Shown here one piece after another: positions 55,561 through 64,000 of a stretch of DNA of 64,000 bases (within the stretch, counting starts at the first letter, position 1; each line of letters opens with the position of its first letter). This stretch comes from Meghimatium bilineatum (taxonomy: Eukaryota; Mollusca; Gastropoda; Stylommatophora; Philomycidae): the NCBI GenBank assembly GCA_034231615.1, contig CM067298.1:25748528-25812527 (forward strand), read 5' to 3'. Made by a program: the position numbers and the translations under genes. Under the pieces are notes generated by a model. The model ran no database searches and was not told where the DNA came from. It was given only the letters and a program-made list of their open reading frames with translations.

Positions 55561-57607
55561 GTTCTTCAGTCAGATATCAGGGTTACAGCACCGTTAGTGT
55601 CAATGAATTGTGTGATCCCTTCATTGTTCTTCAGTCAGATATCAGGGTTACAGCACCGTTAGTGTCAATGAATTGTGTGATCCCTTCATCGTTCTTCAGT
55701 CAGATATCAGGGTTACAGCACCGTTAGTGTCAATGAATTGTGTGATTCGCTTCATTGTTCTTCAGTCAGATATCAGGGTTACAGCACCGTTAGTGTCAAT
55801 GAATTGTGTGATTCGCTTCATTGTTCTTCAGTCAGATATCAGGGTTACAGCACCGTTAGTGTCAATGAATTGTGTGATCCCTTCATTGTTCTTCAGTCAG
55901 ATATCAGGGTTACAGCACCGTTAGTGTCAATGAATTGTGTGATTCGCTTCATTGTTCTTCAGTCAGATATCAGGGTTACAGCACCGTTAGTGTCAATGAA
56001 TTGTGTGATTCGCTTCATTGTTCTTCAGTCAGATATCAGGGTTACAGCACCGTTAGTGTCAATGAATTGTGTGATTCGCTTCATTGTTCTTCAGTCAGAT
56101 ATCAGGGTTACAGCACCGTTAGTGTCAATGAATTGTGTGATTCGCTTCATTGTTCTTCAGTCAGATATCAGGGTTACAGCACCGTTAGTGTCAATGAATT
56201 GTGTGATTCGCTTCATTGTTCTTCAGTCAGATATCAGGGTTACAGCACCGTTAGTGTCAATGAATTGTGTGATTCGCTTCATTGTTCTTCAGTCAGATAT
56301 CAGGGTTACAGCACCGTTAGTGTCAATGAATTGTGTGATTCGCTTCATTGTTCTTCAGTCAGATATCAGGGTTACAGCACCGTTAGTGTCAATGAATTGT
56401 GTGATTCGCTTCATTGTTCTTCAGTCAGATATCAGGGTTACAGCACCGTTAGTGTCAATGAATTGTGTGATTCGCTTCATTGTTCTTCAGTCAGATATCA
56501 GGGTTACAGCACCGTTAGTGTCAATGAATTGTGTGATTCGCTTCATTGTTCTTCAGTCAGATATCAGGGTTACAGCACCGTTAGTGTCAATGAATTGTGT
56601 GATCCCTTCATCGTTCTTCAGTCAGATATCAGGGTTACAGCACCGTTAGTGTCAATGAATTGTGTGATCCCTTCATTGTTCTTCAGTCAGATATCAGGGT
56701 TACAGCACCGTTAGTTTCAATGAATTGTGTGATCCCTTCATCGTTCTTCAGTCAGATATCAGGGTTACAACGCCGTTAGTTTCAATGAATTGTGTGATCC
56801 CTTCATCGTTCTTCAGTCAGATATCAGGGTTACAGCACCGTTAGTGTCAATGAATTGTGTGATCCCTTCATCGTTCTTCAGTCAGATATCAGGGTTACAG
56901 CACCGTTAGTGTCAATGAATTGTGTGATTCCTTCATCGTTCTTCAGTCAGATATCGGGGTTACAACGCCGTTAGTTTCAATGAATTGTGTGATCCCTTCA
57001 TCGTTCTTCAGTCAGATATCAGGGTTACAGCACCGTTAGTGTCAATGAATTGTGTGATCCCTTCATTGTTCTTCAGTCAGATATCAGGGTTACAGCACCG
57101 TTAGTTTCAATGAATTGTGTGATCCCTTCATCGTTCTTCAGTCAGATATCAGGGTTACAACGCCGTTAGTTTCAATGAATTGTGTGATCCCTTCATCGTT
57201 CTTCAGTCAGATATCAGGGTTACAACGACGTTAGTTTCAATGAATTGTGTGATCCCTTCATTGTTCTTCAGTCAGATATCAGGGTTACAACGCCGTTAGT
57301 TTCAATGAATTGTGTGATCCCTTCATCGTTCTTCAGTCAGATATCAGGGCTACAACGCCAATAGCTTCAATGAATTGTGTGATCCCTTCATCGTTCTTCA
57401 GTCAGTTATCAGGGTTACAACGCCGTTAGTTTCAATGAATTGTGTGATTCCCTTCATCGTTCTTCAGTCAGTTATCAGGGTTACAACGCCGTTAGTTTCA
57501 ATGAATTGTGTGATTCCCTTCATCGTTCTTGTCAGATATCAGGGTTACAACGCCGTTAGTTTCAATGAATTGTGTGATTACCTTCATCGTTCTTCAGTCA
57601 GATATCA
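55561..57607. repeat. 65/66-bp minisatellite, about 31 copies
   Basis: The unit starts GTTCTTCAGTCAGATATCAG. Copies ending GATTCGCTTCATT are 66 bp and cluster in a homogenised block (about 55740-56585). Copies ending GATCCCTTCAT are 65 bp. The right third has more variants (TTAGTTTC, ACAACGCC) and looks older. The 66-bp form is 22 codons, so long open frames appear; they are not genes. Confidence 0.97.
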
Positions 57608-57639
57608 TATATTAATGCGGTAACATACTTCTCCATCGA

Positions 57640-57955
57640 TGAGGCCTTTACATGTGAATTTCGTAAAGTTATTTACGTGATCATATGTAAACTCTGCGGC
57701 AAGCAGTATATCAGGGAAACCGGCTTAAGATTGAGCGACCGCTTCTGAAACATCTTTATGCCATCAAGCACAGAACACCTACTCCTGTTGCCAGACACTT
57801 AAACAGTGTTGGCCACAATGGTGTTCTTAATATTCATGTCACTGCCATTAGATCATGCACCACCGTCGATAGATCTAGTGCGCTCTAAAAAATCGTCTTA
57901 TCTTTTAGTTGGCTAACCTCAAGCCATTTAGACTCAATTCCGACCACTCTTATGT
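57640..57955 (+). mobile_element. Penelope-like element fossil, GIY-YIG endonuclease end
   Basis: Text for a GIY-YIG domain of the Penelope-like type: FRKVIYVIICKLCGKQYI, ETGLRLSDRF, KHRTPTPVARHLNSVGHNG. The CxxC...YIxETG and HxNSxGH patterns are those of PLE endonucleases. The fragment is broken in several places and old. A possible 3' tail (AAAGCCTTTAGGTCGAAACG, near 58485) lies beyond a reversed LINE fragment, which may have inserted into it. Confidence 0.65.
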
Positions 57956-58119
57956 CTAGTACTGGGTTGGTGTGGTCTTTATTCTTTTTGTTCCGTCATT
58001 TATGTCATCTTTCTGTTCGTTTCGTTTCCATTTATATTTACGCTCTTATATACTTCCTGTTCCTACCCTGCTGGCATCTATCTATCTATTCGCTAAACCC
58101 TTTGTTGCCTTTCAGCGCC

Positions 58120-58370
58120 AGGGGTAGAAGCGTTTTCTGGAGATGGCCCTCTTGTGTGCTAAGTATATTGTGGAATTTAACGTCTCTTTTATTTCATCGT
58201 TTCCATCGGTGGTCCATCGTTTTCGTGGTCGGCCTCTAGGTATGCCTTCACTGTATCTATGTAGCATATCATGTTGTGGTATGCTGTCTGATGGTAGTCT
58301 GCTGAAGTGTGCGAAACCATTTTATCTGTTGTCTCTTAATGTATTCCATGATTGCAGTGGTATCGGTCTA
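58120..58370 (-). mobile_element. LINE (beta-like) C-terminal fragment
   Basis: The minus strand reads MEYIKRQQIKWFRTLQQT, then YSEGIPRGRPRKRWTTDGND, EIKETLNSTIYLAHKRAI. Same layout as type beta, but the end is not the GDRQ type. It lies between the PLE fossil and its likely tail. Confidence 0.75.
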
Positions 58371-58601
58371 ATGTCTTCATTAGACCTTCCGGCATCTCAC
58401 ATCCATATTTCGCTCGGACACGTTTGTGTGGTTTGGTCATTTCTACTCGCCCTCTTTTGATGTCATGTGCTTATCTTTATAAAAGCCTTTAGGTCGAAAC
58501 GTCGATTATTTCCTGTGTATTGTTATTTACATGATTATATCCTGTGTATTGCTGTGTGTATTATTTCACGTGAGCATCCGACAGTGATAGTATGTTAGTC
58601 G

Positions 58602-59606
58602 TTGTTCAGTAAGGCTTCATTATCTGTTTCCTACATAAGTACTAAAATAAGAAGAGGGGTAAGACAAGGATGCATTTTATCACCAAGCCTATTTAATATC
58701 CACACAGATAATATCTTTAAAAATATAGAAGAAACACCAGGACTCAAGATCAATGGGAAAATAATAAACAACATTAGATATGCAGATGACACTGTTCTTT
58801 TAGCAGAAAGTGAACATGAACTACAAAGACTAATAGATCAAGTCAATAAATCAAGTAATGAATATGGACTGGATATAAACATTCAAAAAACAAAAACCAT
58901 GATAATCAGCAAAGACACAGAAGAACAGGAGGTAAACATAAACATACAGGGAGAGAAACTACAACAAGTAAAACAGTATCAATATCTTGGACACATAGTC
59001 ACAAATGATGGCAGATGTGAAACAGAAGTTAAAAGGAGAATAAGAATGGCTAAAAGTACCTTCAATGACATGAGGAAATTATTAATATCTAAACAAATTA
59101 CAAACAAGTTAAAAATGATAATTATAAAATGCTACATCTATTCCATATTAATGTATGGCTCAGAAACATGGACACTAAATAAACAATTAGAAGACAAAAT
59201 TGATGCCTTTGAGATGTGGGTATATAGAAGAATAGGGAGAACATCATGGAAAGAGAAGAAAACAAATAAAGAGGTGCTAAAGACACTTAATATGAAGAAA
59301 GAACTACTAAGAGAAATACAGATCAGGCAAATAAAATACTTTGGACACATTAAAAGACATGACACCTTATTGAAGACCTTACTTGAGGGTAAAGTCAAAG
59401 GGAAGCGAGCAAGAGGTAGGCAGAGATACAAGTGGGAGAGTAACATTACACGATGGACAGGTTACAGTCTAGCAGAGTGTACCACCAAGACAAGAGACGT
59501 TGGAGATACGTTGCAGCCAACCTTCGTTGCGGAGACGGCACTATATGATGATGATGACGTTAAGTACTATATTCATAGTTTTACTAGCAGTATTATCTTT
59601 TATTGA
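58602..59606 (+). pseudogene. Type alpha LINE RT C-terminal 300 codons
   Basis: An open frame of 334 codons. RRGVRQGCILSPSLFNIHTD is the motif B region. NNIRYADDTVLLAESEHELQ is the catalytic box with both Asp present. Then come YLGHIVTNDGRCETEVKRRI, YGSETWTLNKQL, RRIGRTSWKEKKTNKEVLKT, IKYFGHIKRHDTLLKTLLEG and RGRQRYKWESNITRWTGYSL. After TTKTRD a one-base shift replaces the normal RCGDGT ending with VGDTLQPTFVAETALYDDDD, so the frame reads through the tail. The first dozen residues are flanking sequence. The N-terminal RT and endonuclease are absent, so it is not active despite the intact YADD. Confidence 0.88.
58605..59555 (+). mobile_element. LINE (type alpha), 5'-truncated, catalytic box intact
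   Basis: Starts inside the RT domain and runs to an ATGATGATGATGACG tail. It is the longest alpha copy; the others are at 42734 and 63285 (minus). The 3' junction (GGAGACGGCAC then TATGATGATG) is the same in all three, so the tail is a family trait. Confidence 0.92.
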
Positions 59607-60535
59607 TATGTTTTCACAAGGCATAATTAACACATTACATAGCTCTATGGTTAATGTCACACTAATTTATAAAAGCCACTGGTGCTGCAGTGAGCACGTA
59701 TGTGACTAAGCATTGATAATACTTCCTGCTTCTTCCTAAAACATGCGTGCATATGGTAGCAATGGTTACAGAACAATACAGTGTAATTCCTCTTGTACAC
59801 AAATATTTATAATGAATTCCCCCTATAACACTTTTCCAATTCCCCAATTATATTTATGTGTTTGTATTGTATATAACAAATGTGTTATTACATACATATT
59901 TTGTCTGTCCAGATGAAGTTGTTATAATGTGATTCCTCTGTATAGAGTTCACTATTAGTCTGTTTACTAATTCATAAACATGATTGGAGGCGATTTTCTC
60001 CAAAACTAACTATTAGATCGCAGAGATCATTGGCATGAAACTTTCGAATATCAATGGCTAAATTTTTTTTCTATTATTTAGTCCATGGACTTTTGGGTTT
60101 TTCACATCTGCGAATTATTTTGCTTTTGTGGAACATTGCAAATAAGTGTAGCTAAATTTTAGATTTTTCAGTACGCAGGTTATTTTCTAGTTATATTTTA
60201 TTCATAGCCGAATCTCCATAATGCTTTGATGGTTCAAGTAATTGTATATGTTACACTTATGCACTTGTGACTCCAGTATGCGACAGTCAGTCTTGGCCTT
60301 CATTCACCATTATACGACATGGTTATCTTAACTGGACTTAAAATTGTATATGACTGTAGATTATTGTGGATAAGGTTGTTTATTGCTCCTGTGTTTAACG
60401 ATTTTTTAAACATAAGCTTATTTCTCCCTGATGACTATTAATTCTATCAACAAAATATGGTCTTCATCATTACGAATCTGATGATTTCAAGAGAATTATT
60501 ATTATTAATGGCTACATATATTGTAATTCATTTCG
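59556..60535. other. Unassigned AT-rich sequence
   Basis: Nothing recognised. Confidence 0.4.
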
Positions 60536-60539
60536 GTGC

Positions 60540-61500
60540 CTGTAGTCGTCTTCCTCTCGGACCACATGTTCAACACACTTCTTCTAAAACTAAATGTCTA
60601 TTTTTTAAGAGAGACTCACGTGTTAGAACTTCAACATCACATTTTTGAAACTGTGTTCTGTTCAGGGAATTGTTCTCTGACTTTAACCCAGACAAGCTCT
60701 ATCGGGTTAAGGTGCGCATGATACGGAGAGAGTCGGAGATACGTGTGACCGTATTGTTCAATGATTCTTGTCAATATGATACACCTTTGTCTCATTTATC
60801 TTCCTCACAAGCTGCAATCTCACATTTTAAATATGTATTAGCTGACATTTTCCTTAGCAAATCATGTCCTAATATGATTTTGTGTATTTGATACTTTGTC
60901 TTCCCGCGATACTGCATTGTGATATGATTCATTGTCAATTATCAGACACAACGTTCCCTCCAGATTGTAAAAAGTCTGTTCTCCACCAAGTGCCTGAAAT
61001 ATGTCCATTCATTCGGTGCTGTAGTCCCTACCGTCTGTACAACTTTCTTGTAAAAAAAACGTCCAGCATCATGTACATTATTATAGAATTGCCTCCTCCG
61101 CTCAGAGATCTGTCTCGCGTATTTGTTTCGGGCAGAAATCAAAGTGTGCCTTTTCACAAATAATATTCCTGCCGCCAAGTGTCCATGAAAGTGAAGCCTA
61201 CAGATCTTACAATGTCGCAAATAATACTTTTAGAAATTTCAACACTGCAGTCTGTTTTCAAGATTAAAAATTACTTTACAGCACTGCAATCTGTTTGCAA
61301 TATTAAGAATTACTTGCAAAATTACTTTCAGTTTCTGAAGAGTAACAAGTTGATTTGAAGCAAACATTTTCAATATCTCTAGTCTCATTGCATCTATGTC
61401 AAAGTCGCTAACTTTCCTTTTCCTTCCTTGACGTGTGCATTCTGAGTTCTGTCTAATCCAACAGGGAAAAGATGTTATATTTAGACCAAGCGCAAATTTC
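60540..61500 (-). mobile_element. Decayed IS630/Tc1-mariner-like transposase
   Basis: Minus-strand order fits a DDE transposase of this superfamily. GRKRKVSDFDIDAMRLEILK is the helix-turn-helix linker region (61440-61380). CLIIDNESYHNAVSRED follows near 60925, where relatives have VMDNAPYHS; the Asp is kept. Then IEQYGHTYLRLSPYHAHLNP and IELVWVKVREQF (60745-60670), where relatives have PPYHPELNPIELIWxxVK. The first catalytic Asp region is not readable. Many frame breaks; terminal repeats not found. Confidence 0.75.
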
Positions 61501-61729
61501 GCTCCTTCTCGTGGTGATTCAAATGACAATATAAATGACTCTTCCATTCCCTGTAGAAATACTGGTATAGTAAAACGGTAAACTTACGCATAGTTATAAA
61601 TTTGCATTTCAAATTCATTATGAATTTGATATAAATGTAATTTTTCTGAAACAAAAAAGACGCAAAGATCTTAGAGCAAAGAATATGACACATAACAACC
61701 TCAACTGAGCCCCACTCAACTTGGTTTTA

Positions 61730-62645
61730 GAAGAGGGAGCTAGCTGCACCGACGAACTATTCACGCTGAGACAACTAAGTGAAAAAGCTATTGAATACAA
61801 TCAATATATCAACGCTATATTTATAGACCAGGTAAGGCATCTGATAGAGTAGCTAGGAATATTCTCATGGACACAAGTACAACATCGGTGGTCAGCTATT
61901 AGACAACATAAAGGCACTATACCAAAATTGCATAAGTGCAGTGAGAACAACAAATGGAACGACCGAAGCATTTGAAACTAAATCATGGGTCAGACTGGGC
62001 TGCGTCGTTCCCCTTTACAATATCTATATGAATAGAATAACGAAATAAGCTATTATTCTAAAAAAAATGAAAATATAAACAATGCAGACAACTCGGTAGA
62101 TAAAATCACAAGTGAAATCAATGAACTTCTGTTCGCCGACGATCAAAGTTGTGATACTATATGGATATAATGAGACAGATAAAATATACAACTTTCATAC
62201 CAACACTTTGTTAACAGTGTCAAACATGGTCTTTAATAACCTCTCAGCAGACAAAAATCATCACATGTGAGATGAATCGTTTAAGAAATGCAGCTATGGT
62301 CACCAAACTGGACAGAGTAAGAAATGAGGATATCAGGGAAAAAGTATGAATAATGCCTTGTATCGAATATATAGAACGTCAGCATATAAAGTGGTGTGGT
62401 CCCCTTTAGAGAATAGACCCAAGTCAACTACCACCAAGAGCTTATAACAAACGACCAGCTGGATACAGAGCAAAGGGAAGACCGAGAAAGAGATGGGTCG
62501 TTAACATCACGATCATCATCCACAAACACGGACTCAGTACAACTCAGGCATCACATCTAGCCTTGAACTTACAGCTCCCACCTCTATGCTTAACGGCAAG
62601 TGTGGATGCTATCAACCAGCTTCCATCTGGGGATAGACAATAGAT
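61730..62645 (+). mobile_element. LINE (type beta), RT to 3' end, decayed
   Basis: Starts at GASCTDELFTLRQLSEKAIE and YNQYINAIFIDQ (RT fingers and motif A region), passes NELLFADDQS near 62127 (catalytic box, broken after it), then EYIERQHIKWCGPL, GYRAKGRPRKRWVVNI, THGLSTTQASHLALNLQLPP-like text and LPSGDRQ with stop at 62638-62643. The longest beta copy here; many stops and shifts. Confidence 0.85.
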
Positions 62646-63043
62646 AAACAAGACACCACGAATCTGTGATATGCCCTTGACTAAACAGCCAACATGAGAT
62701 CGGTCTCCATTGTGTCGTTTCCCACGGAAATTTATAATTGTAATTTCGTAGGCGCATTTTACCGTGACATTGCCAATAGAAGACCTGCCAGCAGAATCAA
62801 AACAAGCCTTCTTACGCCATTGTTATCGATTATTTTAGTTCTTTGTGTTGGTTGTCGTTGGGAGGCGACACAAAGTATAATTAATGTGATCAATGAAAGA
62901 CACGGGAATAGTCAAATTGATCATCAAGAAGGCTCGATTTCCTTTTAGCCAATAGGTCTTACATTGGCGAAAGTCACGAATTTATCTGCCATGGCACGTC
63001 TCACTAGCTTTGCCCTCAAACAAATGTAATTATCTGAGTAACC
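62646..63043. other. Unassigned sequence
   Basis: An 84-codon plus-strand open stretch (62694-62948) includes an imperfect inverted repeat around CTTTGTGTTGG / GACACAAAG. No protein family recognised. Confidence 0.35.
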
Positions 63044-63051
63044 GTCTAACG

Positions 63052-63140
63052 CAGTTTCCCACCGTGGGACCCACGCCCCACAGGGGTGCACTTTAATTGC
63101 TTAGGTGGGGCATGGTAAAAAAAAAAGTTGGAAAACAATG
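63052..63140. mobile_element. hAT-type MITE, 89 bp, perfect 8-bp target duplication
   Basis: Flanked by GTCTAACG at 63044-63051 and 63141-63148. Ends CAGTTTCCCAC and GTTGGAAAACAATG are imperfect inverted repeats. CCCACGCCCCACAGGGGTGC is shared with the longer copy at 52142-52363. Confidence 0.85.
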
Positions 63141-63284
63141 GTCTAACGTATTAATGCTATTTTTCGCATGCGATGTTATTTTTGGTTAGACCCAACAAAT
63201 TTATACTTTATATTTGTGCATGATGTCCAGTTTTTCTGCACGATTGACATCCTTTGATCTATGTCGGCATGTTAATTCATCATC

Positions 63285-63660
63285 ATCAAGTTCCGTCTCC
63301 GCAATGAAGGCTGGCTGCAACAGACCTCCAACATCCCCTGTCTCTTGTCTTGGTGGTGCACTCTGCTAGACTGTAACCTGTTCATCTTGTGATGTTAGTC
63401 TCCCATTTGTATCTGCTTACCTCTTGCTCGCTTCCCTTTGACTTTACCTTCAAGTAAGGTCTTCAATAAGGTGTCATGCATTTTAATGTGTCCAATATAT
63501 TTTATTTGCCTGATCTTTATTTCTCTTAGTAATTAATTCTTCATATTAAGTGTTTTTTAGAACCTCTTTATTTGTTTTCTTCTTCCATTATGTTCTATCT
63601 ATTCTTCTATATGCCCACATCTCAAAGACAGCAATTCTGTCTTCTAACTGTTTAATACTA
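63285..63660 (-). mobile_element. LINE (type alpha) 3' end, decayed
   Basis: About 85-90% like 42734-43120 base for base over the last ~370 bp, with the TTGATGATGATGA tail at the left end. Frames are broken; peptide pieces KVKGKRARGKQ-like and SLAECTTKTRD-like text are readable. Confidence 0.85.
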
Positions 63661-64000
63661 ATTATTGAGTCTCGAAAATATTATTTTTACAACTTCAGCG
63701 ACAGATTTTGTTGAGTCGATTCGGCGTAGGCTTGCCTACTATTACAATACTGTGTTCACCATGTTTGCATATGAATACCTGTTGAAGATGATTTCTTAAA
63801 TGATCGGTATACGAGATACTTGTGACACTATTTGCCATTAGTACACTGCCATACTGGGCCTTCATTGATATAACTATTTCATATGTATCACTATTTTGCT
63901 GCTCACAGATATCATAATGGAACGTTGCTCCTATAATGTGAATTGGACATATCAGATTTTGCTATCTAGCGGTTCAATGTTCATTTACTTATCCCTACGT
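63661..64000. other. Unassigned sequence
   Basis: Nothing recognised up to the window edge. Confidence 0.35.

Noticed and set aside
55738-56714. Open frames of 303 and 259 codons
   Set aside because: They are a 22-codon echo of the 66-bp minisatellite, open in two frames at once, with no domain, promoter or splice context.

Overview
This window is animal nuclear DNA from a repeat-rich, AT-rich genome. The best guess is a mollusc, probably a gastropod. That guess rests on the element mix: several non-LTR retrotransposon clades, a Penelope-like GIY-YIG remnant, tRNA-headed SINEs, mariner and hAT elements, and very many minisatellites. The species cannot be fixed from the sequence alone. There is no prokaryotic gene organisation, and a 100-base run of N (11187-11286) marks a scaffold join.

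The one firm host-gene feature is a 96-bp exon at 27607-27702 on the minus strand, with a textbook acceptor and donor. It encodes the second half of RRM1 of a TIA1/TIAR (Drosophila Rox8) RNA-binding protein. A second, weaker host signal is a possible first exon and promoter at 48968-49530, also on the minus strand. Most of the window therefore appears to be intron or intergenic sequence of a minus-strand gene, filled with repeats.

Layout. 1-3900 is a ~100-copy 40/37-bp minisatellite running off the left edge. 3.9-11 kb holds LINE 3' ends, a SINE, a 27-copy 59-bp array and a hairpin. 11.1-11.3 kb is an (AT)n palindrome abutting the gap. 13-18 kb holds a 32-bp array, a decayed mariner and a SINE with target-site duplications. 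18.1-20.6 kb holds a hAT transposase remnant beside a decayed copy of a widespread invertebrate repeat protein with a Cys-rich N-terminus. 20.85-22.2 kb is an unexplained GC-richer block. 23-29 kb holds LINE fragments, a young mariner inserted in a minisatellite, and the TIA1-like exon. 29.4-33.6 kb is a LINE cluster: an RT-RNase H element, then another LINE split by a second young mariner. 33.7-34.4 kb has two SINEs back to back. 36-41 kb is arrays, hairpins and SINEs. 42.7-52 kb is LINE fragments, ending in a LINE with a C-terminal zinc finger whose RT has lost its YxDD box. 53-57.6 kb is minisatellites, including a 31-copy 65/66-bp array. 57.6-64 kb holds a GIY-YIG remnant, a LINE with an intact YADD box, a decayed IS630/Tc1-like transposase, more LINE pieces and a tiny hAT MITE with perfect 8-bp duplications.

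How it fits together. Almost all coding signal is transposon-derived. LINE copies are strongly 5'-truncated and group into at least five C-terminal types, named alpha to epsilon here for convenience. At least 20 separate minisatellite loci occur in 64 kb. The long open frames in arrays at 47.9-48.4 kb and 55.6-57.6 kb are by-products of repeat length, not genes. The youngest insertions appear to be the two mariners, two SINEs with perfect target-site duplications, and the 89-bp MITE.
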